From Saccharospirillum sp965652395 (GTDB lineage: Bacteria; Pseudomonadota; Gammaproteobacteria; Pseudomonadales; Natronospirillaceae): a stretch of 64,000 bases of DNA. The position numbers and the translations under genes were made by a program. The stretch's first letter is position 1; the number at the start of each line of letters is the position of its first letter. The notes under the pieces are model-generated. The model saw only the letters and a list, made by a program, of their open reading frames with translations, searched no databases and was not told where the DNA came from. Below, piece after piece: positions 26,350-35,546 of the stretch. The stretch lies in NCBI GenBank assembly GCA_965652395.1, contig CBFGUW010000023.1:1-64000 (forward strand). The letters are read 5' to 3'.

Positions 26350-27345
26350 TTGAGTTACCCCCACCGTTTCAGTGTCGCCCCCATGATGGACTGGACCACC
26401 AGTGAGTGCCGCCAATTCCATCGATTGCTAACACAGCAAGCCCTTCTGTACACCGAAATGGTGACTACCGGCGCCCTGATTCATGGCGACCGGGCCCGCT
26501 TCCTGAACTACCAAACCGTCGAACACCCCATTGCCCTTCAATTGGGAGGTTCCGACCCCCGCGAGCTGGCTCAATGCGCTGGCTTTGCTGAAGAATGGGG
26601 CTATGACGAGGTCAACCTGAACGCCGGTTGTCCATCTGACCGGGTCCAGAATGGAATGATCGGCGCCATTCTGATGGGGCACAGCCAACTGGTCCGCGAT
26701 GGTCTCAAAGCCATGCGGGACACCACGGCTATTCCTGTCACCATCAAACATCGCATCGGTATAGACGATTTCGACAGCTATGAATTCATGCGGGACTTTG
26801 TCGGCCTCACGTCGGAGTCCGGTTGTGAGACATACATTGTTCACGCCCGAAAAGCCATTCTCAAAGGTCTATCCCCCAAAGAAAACCGGGAAATCCCACC
26901 GTTGGACTACGACCGTGTTAAACGGCTTAAAACCGATTTCCCTCATCTGAATATCGTCATCAATGGTGGCTTAAACTCACATGAGGACTGTGTTGCACTG
27001 ATGAACGAGGGTCTGGACGGTGTTATGTTGGGACGCGAAGCCTACCAGAACCCGTTGATTCTGCAGGAGGTTGACCCGACCTATTACGGCACCCAAGCAC
27101 CGTTGGAAAATCAACCAGCGCTGGTGGAGGCCTATCTTGCCTGGATTGCTTCCCGGCTGGAGGCTGGGCTGCCGCTGAAATATATGGCTCGACATACCTT
27201 GGGGCTTTTCCAGGGCCAACCCGGCGCACGTCGTTTCCGTCGGGTTCTCAGCGAAGGCATGCATAAACCCGGTGCGGGGATTGCTCTAGTCAAAGAGGCC
27301 CTGTCTCAAGTCCGGCTACTGGATAGCGAACCGCTGACAGCCTGA
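26350..27345 (+). CDS. dusA: tRNA-dihydrouridine(20/20a) synthase
   Basis: DusA reduces U20/U20a of tRNA with FMN and NADPH. The 331-residue TIM-barrel protein opens with the family's HRFSVAPMMDWT and contains LQLGGSDP, YDEVNLNAGCPSDRVQNGMIGA (catalytic Cys) and the tRNA-binding HARKAILKGLSPKENREIPPL segment specific to DusA. The start is most likely TTG 26350 with GGAG upstream, because the first ATG (26383) would cut into the conserved N-terminal strand. Confidence 0.95.
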   Translation: MSYPHRFSVAPMMDWTTSECRQFHRLLTQQALLYTEMVTTGALIHGDRARFLNYQTVEHPIALQLGGSDPRELAQCAGFAEEWGYDEVNLNAGCPSDRVQNGMIGAILMGHSQLVRDGLKAMRDTTAIPVTIKHRIGIDDFDSYEFMRDFVGLTSESGCETYIVHARKAILKGLSPKENREIPPLDYDRVKRLKTDFPHLNIVINGGLNSHEDCVALMNEGLDGVMLGREAYQNPLILQEVDPTYYGTQAPLENQPALVEAYLAWIASRLEAGLPLKYMARHTLGLFQGQPGARRFRRVLSEGMHKPGAGIALVKEALSQVRLLDSEPLTA

Positions 27346-27461
27346 CAAACCACAATATTTCCGGCATCGCTGTCTCCCCCTGCCTCCGGCGGGCCAATTG
27401 AGTGACAACAGATGTCAAAGCAACCATAATTGACCACCCGGTCAGGAAATAGAGAGTCGAC

Positions 27462-28388
27462 ATGAGCAAACTTGATCAATTAAAAGAATACACCGTCATC
27501 GTCGCCGACACTGGCGAACTTGAAGCCATCAAAAAATTCAAACCCCAGGATGCCACCACCAACCCTTCTCTGGTCTTGAAGGCGATTCAGGGTAACCACT
27601 ACGACGACTTGATTCACCGCTGCATGAAAGCGGCCGATAACTTCGACGACGGCATTGACCGTCTGTTGACCGCCATTGGTCAGGAAATACTTCAGGAAGT
27701 CCCCGGATACGTCTCCACCGAGGTCGATGCCCGCCTCTCCTTCAATACCGAAGCAACGCTGGTCAAGGCCCGCCGTCTTATCGAACTCTATGAAGCGGAA
27801 GGTTGGAGCCGGGACCGCATCCTGATCAAAATTGCCAGCACCTGGGAAGGCATTCAGGCCGCCAAGGTGCTGCAACAGGAAGGCATCAACTGCAACATGA
27901 CCCTGTTGTTTGGCATGGAACAGGCCCAAGCCTGTGCCGACGCCGGTGCGACCCTGATCTCCCCCTTTGTCGGACGTATTCTTGACTGGTACAAAAAAGA
28001 TACCGGCAAAGACTACACCGCCGAGGAAGATCCGGGCGTTGTCAGTGTTCGAGCCATCTACGACCATTACAAGACACATGGCTACAAGACCATTGTCATG
28101 GGCGCCAGCTTCCGCAATACCGGCGAAATCGAAGCGTTGGCAGGGTGCGACCGCTTGACCATCAGCCCGGCTTTGCTGGAAGAACTGAGCCAGGATAACG
28201 GTGAACTGAAACGCGTTCTGCACGAACCCCAGGCCTCCGGTCAAACGGCAGAACCGATCAGTGAAAACGACTTCCGTCTGGGCATGAACAATAACCCGAT
28301 GGCCACCGAAAAGCTGGCCGAAGGTATTCGCAAGTTCATAGAAGACCAGGTGAAAATGGAAGAACTGATCAAGGCGCACATGGCTTAA
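27462..28388 (+). CDS. tal: Transaldolase
   Basis: Transaldolase transfers a dihydroxyacetone unit between sedoheptulose 7-phosphate and glyceraldehyde 3-phosphate in the non-oxidative pentose-phosphate pathway. The 308-residue barrel carries DATTNPSLVLKA near the N-terminus, the Schiff-base lysine K123 in ILIKIASTWEG, and SPFVGRILDWYKK. It is of the TalA/TalB type. It stands alone between dusA and a strong terminator. Confidence 0.96.
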   Translation: MSKLDQLKEYTVIVADTGELEAIKKFKPQDATTNPSLVLKAIQGNHYDDLIHRCMKAADNFDDGIDRLLTAIGQEILQEVPGYVSTEVDARLSFNTEATLVKARRLIELYEAEGWSRDRILIKIASTWEGIQAAKVLQQEGINCNMTLLFGMEQAQACADAGATLISPFVGRILDWYKKDTGKDYTAEEDPGVVSVRAIYDHYKTHGYKTIVMGASFRNTGEIEALAGCDRLTISPALLEELSQDNGELKRVLHEPQASGQTAEPISENDFRLGMNNNPMATEKLAEGIRKFIEDQVKMEELIKAHMA

Positions 28389-28414
28389 CAACTGCCAGCC
28401 AAGGTTTTTCCTCT

Positions 28415-28450
28415 AAAAGGGGTTCCAGCTCGAACTGGAGCCCCTTTTTT
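28415..28450 (+). terminator. Rho-independent terminator of tal
   Basis: AAAAGGGGTTCCAG pairs with CTGGAGCCCCTTTT (one G-T pair) around CTCGAA, ending in a T-run. It follows the tal stop by 26 bp. Confidence 0.9.
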
Positions 28451-28519
28451 GTGGGCCGCTTTTATTTTTCCTCAGGTTCGACTATTCTGATGCAAATCAC
28501 CATGAAGATAACGGTATAA

Positions 28520-29380
28520 ATGATTACCGACAAGAAACTCTTCGACCATTTCGAGCGCATGAGGCGGTCGATCTTCGCATTCGCCCGGTCGGTGGACCAC
28601 TACGACAGCGCCCACTGGATCGCTCCCTGGGCGGGTTCGGTGCGGGCACCCGAATTGGAAGACCTGCTGCTCGACCTCTGGTACCACGAAGATCAGGATG
28701 GCCGGGAAACGCGCCTTTATCCGGGCCTTATCGCCCTGAACCGGGAGCAAATCACGCTGGCTGCCGAGGTGAATCTCGCCAAGGATCAATTCAGAAAAGC
28801 CGTCCATACCATCAAAGAGGAAGACTCGGTTCGCTGGCGCGAAGCTCAGGGGCAATTGGCTAAACGTTACCAGGGGTTGAACGATGCCATGAGCCGGGAA
28901 GGTTTATCGCGGCTTCACTTGAAGCAGGTGTTCCGTCACATGCCGCTGGTGGTGAAGCGACCGGACAGGGTCGGCTTCAGTTGGTACACCAGTGGTCGTT
29001 CCATTCAGCGTATAACCAAACAGGACGCCTGGGACCGGTTGACTCAACTGAACACAGAATCCGCCCATATTCGCATTCAAATGGAACGCCTGGCTGCCCT
29101 ACCCGACTCGGAACCCCTTGCCCGGGTGCAGCGTCAGGCTCCCGTGCTGAGAGCCAACCTCGTTTTCGCGGATGGGCGTCGGAAGTCGATGAATGTCTCT
29201 CTACCCCTGTTATTTCCCAGCCAGGGCATTAATGAATTGCCCGATTTCTCAGTACCACCGGCGACACCACCGGGCGAACGCCAACGATTGGTGAGAAGCG
29301 ATAACAAATTGGAAGAAGAACCCTGGCTACCATCAATACGTGTGCATCGATATCGACAGGAGAAGAAACGGGTGTATTAG
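28520..29380 (+). CDS. Tus-like DNA replication terminus site-binding protein
   Basis: The 286-residue protein aligns by eye with E. coli Tus (309 aa) in several blocks: FRHMPLVVKRPDRVGFSWYT with Tus RHLP...LRFGWA, then IQRITKQDAWDRL with IIKNLHRDEVLAQL, and MERLAALP followed by a basic strand and LPLLFPS with YQDIAALP...TPLIAL. Tus binds Ter sites and blocks DnaB helicase from one side. The N-terminal ~60 residues diverge. No GTTGTAAC-like Ter core is visible just upstream. Function is inferred from the family; whether it traps forks here is unknown. Confidence 0.72.
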   Translation: MITDKKLFDHFERMRRSIFAFARSVDHYDSAHWIAPWAGSVRAPELEDLLLDLWYHEDQDGRETRLYPGLIALNREQITLAAEVNLAKDQFRKAVHTIKEEDSVRWREAQGQLAKRYQGLNDAMSREGLSRLHLKQVFRHMPLVVKRPDRVGFSWYTSGRSIQRITKQDAWDRLTQLNTESAHIRIQMERLAALPDSEPLARVQRQAPVLRANLVFADGRRKSMNVSLPLLFPSQGINELPDFSVPPATPPGERQRLVRSDNKLEEEPWLPSIRVHRYRQEKKRVY

Positions 29381-29394
29381 GAACTCAAGTTAGG

Positions 29395-29423
29395 AGGCCC
29401 CTCCCAAAAAGGGAGAGGGATTT
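29395..29423. terminator. Imperfect hairpin between Tus-like gene and sthA
   Basis: CCCCTCCC pairs with GGGAGAGGG (bulged A) around AAAAA, followed by ATTTAAA. It could terminate either convergent gene; weak evidence. Confidence 0.4.
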
Positions 29424-29431
29424 AAAGCGAT

Positions 29432-30826
29432 TCAGAAAATACGATTCAAACCATTCAGAGCAGCTACGCGATAGGCTTCAGCCATAGTCGGATAATTAAA
29501 AGTGTGCTCAAGGAAATACCGGATGGTGTTACCGCCGTTCTTTTGAGCCATGATGGCCTGCCCAATATGCAGAATCTCCGCCGCCTGATCACCAAAGCAG
29601 TGAATACCCAGCAATTCCAGGGTTTCCCGATGGAACAACAGCTTAAGTACACCGACGTCTTCACCGGTGATTTGAGCCCTGGCGGTATCCTTGAAGTAGG
29701 CTTTACCCACTTCATAAGGCACCTTCGCTTCGGTCAGCTCCCGCTCTGTTTTCCCAACGGAGGAAATCTCCGGAATGGTGTAAATTCCCGTAGGTACATC
29801 GTTGATGTAGCGGAAGGTATTGTTCTCAACAATAACACCCGAGACGCTGCGGCCCTGATCGTAAGCGGCACTGGCCAGGCTGGGCCAGCCGATAACATCG
29901 CCGACGGCATAGATGTTCTTGACGGAAGTCCGATATTCTTTATCCACTTCCAGTTGGCCACGCCGATTGGCGGTAAGACCAACTACATCAAGATTCAGCC
30001 TGTCGGTATTCCCCGTCCTGCCGTTAGCCCACATGAAGGCATCGGCTTTGATTTTTTTGCCGGACTTCAACGTCAGAATGATGTGGTTATCAAACCCTTC
30101 GACTTTCTCAAAAGCCTCGTTGTGGCGAACCAAGACCCCGTTGCCGCGAAGGTGATAACTCAACGCATCTGAAATTTCGTCATCCATAAAGGCCAGGAGC
30201 CGGGCGCCCGGGTTGATCAGATCAACCTTACATCCCAGGCCATTAAAGATGGAGGCGTATTCGCTACCAATCACACCTGCACCGTAGATGACCAGGTGGC
30301 GAGGGGTCTCGGCGGAATTGAGAATGGTGTCACTGTCAAAAATACGAGGGTGACTGAAATCGATCTCTGGGGGACGATAAGGCCGGGAACCCGTGGCGAT
30401 AATGAACTCAGTCCCGGATAGGAGATCCACCTGATCATCTCCCCTATCCACTTTCACAGTGTCGCTTTCCACAAAGCTCGCGACTCCGTAGTAGAGATCG
30501 ACATTATTGCGGCTGTAAAAGCGCGCTCTCATTGAGACCTGCTTGTCGATCACACGCTGTGCGGTTTCACGGACCTGGCTGTAGGACAGCCATTTCTGCT
30601 CGGAAATGTGGCGAAACAGCGGATTGCGATTGAACTGCATGACCAGGTGAACGGCATGACGCAGCGCCTTGGAAGGAATAGTGCCCTGATGAGTACAGTT
30701 CCCCCCCACTTCGTGGCGCATATCGATGATCGCAACACGCTTTCCGGCTTTGGAGGCGTTCATGGCCGCGCTTTCGCCAGCGGGACCACTGCCAATTATC
30801 ACCAGATCATAATGAGAATCCGCCAT
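29432..30826 (-). CDS. sthA: Si-specific NAD(P)(+) transhydrogenase (soluble)
   Basis: SthA transfers hydride between NADPH and NAD+ in the cytoplasm with FAD. The protein is a pyridine-nucleotide disulfide oxidoreductase relative with FAD motif VIIGSGPAGESAA and NAD motif IYGAGVIGSEYASIF. The redox disulfide site reads GGNCTHQGTIPSKALR with a single Cys, exactly the Sth feature that separates it from lipoamide dehydrogenase. I favour ATG 30826 (MADSHYDLV); a GTG at 30844 is in frame. It is the last gene downstream of the NQR cluster. Confidence 0.94.
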   Translation of the reverse strand: MADSHYDLVIIGSGPAGESAAMNASKAGKRVAIIDMRHEVGGNCTHQGTIPSKALRHAVHLVMQFNRNPLFRHISEQKWLSYSQVRETAQRVIDKQVSMRARFYSRNNVDLYYGVASFVESDTVKVDRGDDQVDLLSGTEFIIATGSRPYRPPEIDFSHPRIFDSDTILNSAETPRHLVIYGAGVIGSEYASIFNGLGCKVDLINPGARLLAFMDDEISDALSYHLRGNGVLVRHNEAFEKVEGFDNHIILTLKSGKKIKADAFMWANGRTGNTDRLNLDVVGLTANRRGQLEVDKEYRTSVKNIYAVGDVIGWPSLASAAYDQGRSVSGVIVENNTFRYINDVPTGIYTIPEISSVGKTERELTEAKVPYEVGKAYFKDTARAQITGEDVGVLKLLFHRETLELLGIHCFGDQAAEILHIGQAIMAQKNGGNTIRYFLEHTFNYPTMAEAYRVAALNGLNRIF

Positions 30827-30889
30827 CAGATTTCGATACTCCACTCTGAAAGGTTGTTGAGAAAGACGCGGGTTGGAACAGTCCGATAC

Positions 30890-31135
30890 TCAGGACTTGG
30901 TGGCATCCACCGCCAGATCAGCGACGGCTTTTTGCCGCGCTCGCTTGTTGGCGGCCTTCACTTCAGTATCGCATTTGGTTTTGTCACCGCCGCAGACATC
31001 GCATTCCGACTCCATCCCTATGGCGGCCATGCCACCACAGGAACCCGAAATGGGTTTACGCCCAAATATCACGCCCACGGCCATAGCCGTGACAACCAGC
31101 AGCATGAATGCCAACGCGGCCAGAAAGGTTGCCAT
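30890..31135 (-). CDS. nqrM: Na+-NQR maturation factor NqrM
   Basis: NqrM is a small inner-membrane protein needed to assemble the Cys-ligated iron centre between NqrD and NqrE. The 81-residue product has one N-terminal membrane segment (FLAALAFMLLVVTAMAVGVIFG), the GRKPISGSCGG motif, and the cysteine cluster ECDVCGGDKTKC. ATG 31135 follows GGGAGG at 5-nt spacing. It is 44 bp after apbE in the nqr operon, the usual order. Confidence 0.93.
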   Translation of the reverse strand: MATFLAALAFMLLVVTAMAVGVIFGRKPISGSCGGMAAIGMESECDVCGGDKTKCDTEVKAANKRARQKAVADLAVDATKS

Positions 31136-31179
31136 ACGCACCTCCCAAACTGTTCGGTCTTCGGCAGACCGATCTTGAA

Positions 31180-32223
31180 TCAGAGACTTTCGTGAGCAGG
31201 CGTTGCGCCGAACAACGCCTCGAACCGCCGGGATTCCAAAGAACGAAAGCCATCCTCGGTTTTTTCTATCAGGTAGACGGACATGTTCAGGTCATCCGCC
31301 AACCGTAAAGCCCGCTCAGCGCCCAAGACCAAAAAGGCGGTTGCATAAGCGTCCGCTTCGGCACTCAGATCGCCCAAAACCGTCACAGAAACCAACTTAT
31401 GACGGATTGGGTAACCCGTTTCCGGGTTCAAGGTATGCGAATATCGCACCCCTTGTTGTTCGAAATAGTTACGGTAGTCGCCACTGGTCGCCATGGCGCC
31501 CTGCTCGACTTCCAGGATGCGATAGGCACTGCGCTCACCTGACTTGGGAGTCTCAATCGCGACTCGCCAAGCCGAGCCATCCGGCTTGGAACCCGCAAAC
31601 CTCAGCTCTCCGCCTACTTCGACCAGATAGGAGTCGATGGATTCGGCTTCGAGCATGTCCGCGACCTGATCGACCGCAAACCCTTTGGCAATACCTGACA
31701 AGTCCAACTCCCGTGGGGCCGTTTTTCGGACTCGGGACTGGTTGGCATCAAGCTCGATGGCCTGCCAGCCAAGCTGTCCCTTGGCATCCTGTATGGCCTC
31801 GGGTGACGGCACCTGATCTGTTTTGGGTGTGGGGCCAAACCCCCAAAGGTCAACCAGGGGCCCTACCGTTGGATCGAAAGCCCCACCACTGGTCTCGGCA
31901 ATTTCGAGGGCTTTTTGAATCACTTCGTAGGTGATGGGGGATATTTCGACCCACTCCCCGACTGGGGCGTCATTAAAACGGGACAATTCGGAACGTGACA
32001 GATAAGTCGACATGGCGTCGTTGACCTCATCCAGCCGCGCCCGAACCTCTCCCTCCAAGCGCTCGGCCTCCCCTTTGGTTGCGACCAAACGCACCGTATA
32101 TCCGGTGCCCATGGTCTGCCCCCACAGAGTGCGAACGTCGGTTTTGCCGCCAAAGGAACAGCCCGCCAACAGGCAGACCATTAGGCCTGCCCAGCCGACG
32201 GGCTTAATCAGCTGTAATACCAT
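31180..32223 (-). CDS. apbE: FAD:protein FMN transferase (NQR-linked)
   Basis: ApbE attaches FMN covalently to Thr in NqrB and NqrC in the periplasm. The 347-residue lipoprotein (lipobox CLLAGCSF) has the ApbE core: DLSGIAKGFAVDQV, LVEVGGELRFAG, MATSGDYRNYF, HTLNPETGYP and the metal-binding Asp291 in EADAYATAFLVLG. All key residues are present, in contrast to the second ApbE at 52335. It sits between nqrF and nqrM. Confidence 0.95.
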   Translation of the reverse strand: MVLQLIKPVGWAGLMVCLLAGCSFGGKTDVRTLWGQTMGTGYTVRLVATKGEAERLEGEVRARLDEVNDAMSTYLSRSELSRFNDAPVGEWVEISPITYEVIQKALEIAETSGGAFDPTVGPLVDLWGFGPTPKTDQVPSPEAIQDAKGQLGWQAIELDANQSRVRKTAPRELDLSGIAKGFAVDQVADMLEAESIDSYLVEVGGELRFAGSKPDGSAWRVAIETPKSGERSAYRILEVEQGAMATSGDYRNYFEQQGVRYSHTLNPETGYPIRHKLVSVTVLGDLSAEADAYATAFLVLGAERALRLADDLNMSVYLIEKTEDGFRSLESRRFEALFGATPAHESL

Positions 32224-32248
32224 TCAGCGTTTCTTCTATAGTCCGGAA

Positions 32249-33475
32249 TTAGCCGCCGAAATCGTCCAGCAGGATGTTTTCCCGTTCAACACCAAGATCT
32301 TCCAGCATCTTGATGCAGGCCGCGTTCATCATTGGCGGTCCACACATGTAGTACTCGACATCTTCAGGGGCTTCATGGTCCTTCAGATAGTTCTCATAGA
32401 GCACGTTATGAATGAACCCGGTATAACCGGTCCAGTTGTCTTCCGGAAGTGGATCGGACAACGCCAAATGCCATTTGAAGTTCTCGTTTTCTTCAGCCAG
32501 CTTGTCGTATTCATCCGAATAGAAGGTTTCACGCAAACTGCGGGCACCATACCAGAAGCTGATTTTACGCTTGGAGTTAAGGCGCTTGAGCTGATCGAAA
32601 ATGTGAGACCGCATCGGAGCCATACCGGCGCCACCGCCGATAAAGACCATTTCCGCGTCGGTGTCTTTAGCGAAGAATTCACCGAAGGGCCCGAATACAG
32701 TGATCTTGTCACCCGGCTTCAAGCTGAAGACGTAAGAGGACATCTGGCCCGGCGGATGGTTGGTTCCCGGTGGGGGCGTTGCAATACGGATATTGAATTT
32801 AACGATTCCCCGCTCTTCCGGATAGTTCGCCATGGAGTAGGCTCGGGTAACAACTTCGTCGACCTTGGAGCTGTACTGCCAGATGTTGAACTTGTCCCAG
32901 TCGGGATGGAAACGCTCTTCAATATCGAAGTCTTTGAAGTGAACCTCATGTGGCGGAATTTCCAGCTGCACATAACCACCGGCACGGAAATCGACGTTCT
33001 CGCCTTCGGGCAATTTCAACGTCAACTCCTTGATGAACGTAGCCACGTTCGGGTTCGACTCCACCACGCATTCCCAGCGTTTTACGCCGAAGAATTCAGG
33101 GTCGACTTCGATCTTCATATCCTGCTTAACGGCGACCTGACAGGCCAACCGCCAGCCTTCACGCAACTCACCCTTGGTGAAATGCGTTTCCTCGGTGGGC
33201 AGGGCCGCACCACCGCCTTCCAACACCTTGCACTTGCACTGAGCGCAGGTACCGCCGCCGCCACAGGCGGAAGATAGGAAGATACCTTCGTTGGCCAGAG
33301 TACCCAACAGTTTGCTACCCGCCGCCGTAGTGACGGCTTTTTCCGGGTCTTCGTTGATTTCGATTTTTACGTCGCCGCTGCTCACCAGCTTGGAACGGGC
33401 CGACAGAATAACGCCGACCAGAGCCAAAACGATGACGGTGAACAGCACGACACCGAGAATAATTTCTGTAGACAT
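32249..33475 (-). CDS. nqrF: Na+-translocating NADH:quinone reductase subunit F
   Basis: NqrF is the NADH-oxidising entry subunit. The 408-residue protein has an N-terminal membrane helix (LGVVLFTVIVLALVGVILSA), a 2Fe-2S ferredoxin domain (SACGGGGTCAQCKCKV, four Cys), and a ferredoxin-reductase module with FAD motif RAYSMANYPEE and NAD site FIGGGAGMAPMRSHI. C-terminal YMCGPPMM is typical. It is the last structural gene of nqrABCDEF, 18 bp after nqrE. Confidence 0.97.
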   Translation of the reverse strand: MSTEIILGVVLFTVIVLALVGVILSARSKLVSSGDVKIEINEDPEKAVTTAAGSKLLGTLANEGIFLSSACGGGGTCAQCKCKVLEGGGAALPTEETHFTKGELREGWRLACQVAVKQDMKIEVDPEFFGVKRWECVVESNPNVATFIKELTLKLPEGENVDFRAGGYVQLEIPPHEVHFKDFDIEERFHPDWDKFNIWQYSSKVDEVVTRAYSMANYPEERGIVKFNIRIATPPPGTNHPPGQMSSYVFSLKPGDKITVFGPFGEFFAKDTDAEMVFIGGGAGMAPMRSHIFDQLKRLNSKRKISFWYGARSLRETFYSDEYDKLAEENENFKWHLALSDPLPEDNWTGYTGFIHNVLYENYLKDHEAPEDVEYYMCGPPMMNAACIKMLEDLGVERENILLDDFGG

Positions 33476-33493
33476 CTGTTCAATCCTTACCGG

Positions 33494-34102
33494 TTACAGG
33501 GATACGCCTGAAAACGACATGAAGCCAAGAGACATGAGCCCCACCGTAACGAAGGTGATGCCCAGGCCGCGCAAGCCGGCCGGCACGTCGCTGTACTTCA
33601 ACTTTTCACGCACGCCCGCCAGAGCGACGATCGCCAAAGCCCAGCCGACACCGGCACCGATGCCGTAGACGACGGACTGATTAAAGGTGTAATCACGTTC
33701 AACCATGAACAGGGAGGCACCAAGGATGGCGCAGTTCACGGTAATCAACGGCAGGAATACACCCAGGGCGTTGTAGAGTGCCGGGAAGTACTTGTCGAGC
33801 ACCATTTCCAGGATCTGGACAATGGCGGCGATTACGCCGATGTAGCTCAAGTAACCGAGGAAGCTCAGGTCGGCATCGGGGAAACCCGCCCAGGCCAAAG
33901 CACCTTCGCGCAACACATAGTTAAACAACAGGTTGTTGACGGGCACGGTAATGGCCTGAACCACGATCACCGCGATGCCCAAGCCAATAGCGGCGGAGAC
34001 TTTCTTGGACAGTGCCATGAAGGTACACATACCCAAGAAGAACGCCAAAGCCATGTTTTCAACAAAAACCGCTCTTACAAAGAGACTCAATGCCGCTTCC
34101 AT
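33494..34102 (-). CDS. nqrE: Na+-translocating NADH:quinone reductase subunit E
   Basis: NqrE is a six-helix membrane subunit that with NqrD forms the iron-binding pair inside the complex. The 202-residue sequence has the family's ENMALAFFLGMCTFMALSKK (conserved Cys) near the N-terminus and AILGASLFMVERDYTF in the middle (the Cys in VNCAILGA is the second ligand). It shares 1 nt with the nqrD stop codon. Confidence 0.97.
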   Translation of the reverse strand: MEAALSLFVRAVFVENMALAFFLGMCTFMALSKKVSAAIGLGIAVIVVQAITVPVNNLLFNYVLREGALAWAGFPDADLSFLGYLSYIGVIAAIVQILEMVLDKYFPALYNALGVFLPLITVNCAILGASLFMVERDYTFNQSVVYGIGAGVGWALAIVALAGVREKLKYSDVPAGLRGLGITFVTVGLMSLGFMSFSGVSL

Positions 34103-34761
34103 TACAGAGCCTCCTTCTTCACGTGGGCTTTCATGGTGTATTCGTTCTCTTCAACCTGGTCGGAACGATAGGTTCGCAGCAACCAGATAAAACCACCGAT
34201 GATGAAAAACGCGCTCGGAGGCAGCAGCAGCAAACCGTTCGGCACATACCAGCCACCGTTATTGACCGTCGCCAGAATTTCGAAACCGAACAGACTGCCT
34301 GATCCAAAAAACTCACGAATGGCGCCAACAAACAACAGCACGACGCTATAGCCCAAACCGTTACCGATGCCATCCATGAAACTCAGCATCGGCGGGTTTT
34401 GCATGGCATAGGCTTCCGCGCGCCCCATTACGATACAGTTGGTGATGATCAGACCCACGAACACCGACAATTGCTTGGAGATGTTAAAGGCATAGGCCTT
34501 GAGGATCTGGTCCACCACGATCACCAATGACGCGATGATGGTCATCTGCACAATAATCCGGATGTTCCCTGGAATCTTGTTGCGAATAACCGAGATAAAG
34601 AGGTTCGAGAACGCTGTTACCAAGGTCAGTGCGATACACATTACGATGGTTACGTTCAAACTGGTGGTTACCGCCAGTGCGGAACAAATCCCCAGGATCT
34701 GCAACGCGATGGGGTTGTTGGAGAAAATGGGTGTCACCAACACCTTGCGCACTTCAGACAT
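34102..34761 (-). CDS. nqrD: Na+-translocating NADH:quinone reductase subunit D
   Basis: NqrD is the membrane partner of NqrE. It carries NNPIALQILGICSALAVT (ligand Cys) and GLIITNCIVMGRAEAYAM (second Cys), both family hallmarks. I favour ATG 34761 (MSEVRK), though a GTG two codons upstream (34767) overlaps the nqrC stop as GTGA and has better ribosome-binding spacing. Six membrane helices are predicted. Confidence 0.96.
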   Translation of the reverse strand: MSEVRKVLVTPIFSNNPIALQILGICSALAVTTSLNVTIVMCIALTLVTAFSNLFISVIRNKIPGNIRIIVQMTIIASLVIVVDQILKAYAFNISKQLSVFVGLIITNCIVMGRAEAYAMQNPPMLSFMDGIGNGLGYSVVLLFVGAIREFFGSGSLFGFEILATVNNGGWYVPNGLLLLPPSAFFIIGGFIWLLRTYRSDQVEENEYTMKAHVKKEAL

Positions 34762-34763
34762 GA

Positions 34764-35546
34764 TCACGCTTCTCCTGCTTTCAGGTTTTGAAGAAAGGGC
34801 TTGAAGCCACGGTCACCCAACCAATACTGGATCAGGTTCGTAACTCCCCGACTGGTCAAAGTCGCACCACTGAGTGCATCGACCTTGTATTTCCTGTCGG
34901 CTTCAAGGTTCGGATTAACACCGCCTTTTTTCAGTTCAAGCTGAACGCCGCCTTCTTCGCCATAAACTTCTTTGCCGACGAATTGGGCTTTCCAGGCCGG
35001 GTTGTCAACTTCGCCACCCAACCCCGGGGTTTCAGCATGCTCATAAAAGCCCATGCCCTTGACGGTATCGAGATCACTTTCCAGAGCGATGAAGCCCCAA
35101 AGCGTGGACCACAGACCATAACCGCGAATGGGCAGAATGATGGTTTGCAGGTCGCCGGAGTCGTTGTTGATCAGGTAGACCTCGGTATAAGTTTCGCGGC
35201 GCTTAATGCTGGCGATATCGTGCTCGGGTGAGACCGCCTCCGACAATGCCGGATCACGAGCGGCAGCGCGCGGATCGTAAGTTTCGGTATTGAATTCATC
35301 CGAGAACTGACCGGTCTGCAGATTGACCAGACGGGTTTCCACCTGCTCGAACTGCTCGGCAACGGTCTTGCTTGGGTCCCACAAGCCAGCGGCGAGAAGA
35401 ATGTTCTTACGCAGGTCCGCCTGACGGTTTTCCTGCTGCACCGGGCGGAGTGCAACAGCCGCCGTGGAGACCACAACCGCGCAGACCAAACACACCAGGA
35501 ACGCGACGGTGAAGATGTATTGAATGGAGTCTTTCTTACTGGACAC
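34764..35546 (-). CDS. nqrC: Na+-translocating NADH:quinone reductase subunit C
   Basis: NqrC has one membrane anchor and a periplasmic FMN-binding domain. The covalent flavin site is SGATLTSRG (FMN on the last Thr of SGATLT), modified by ApbE. I choose GTG 35546 (VSSKKDSIQYIF) because GGAGG lies 7 nt upstream and the length (260 aa) then fits the family; an ATG at 35579 lies inside the end of nqrB. It overlaps nqrB by 11 bp. Confidence 0.95.
   Translation of the reverse strand: MSSKKDSIQYIFTVAFLVCLVCAVVVSTAAVALRPVQQENRQADLRKNILLAAGLWDPSKTVAEQFEQVETRLVNLQTGQFSDEFNTETYDPRAAARDPALSEAVSPEHDIASIKRRETYTEVYLINNDSGDLQTIILPIRGYGLWSTLWGFIALESDLDTVKGMGFYEHAETPGLGGEVDNPAWKAQFVGKEVYGEEGGVQLELKKGGVNPNLEADRKYKVDALSGATLTSRGVTNLIQYWLGDRGFKPFLQNLKAGEA

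Noticed and set aside
26644..28391. Long antisense open frames over dusA and tal, including a 303-codon one opposite tal
   Set aside because: They mirror strongly conserved enzymes and have low-complexity Phe/Val/Gly composition expected of antisense shadows.
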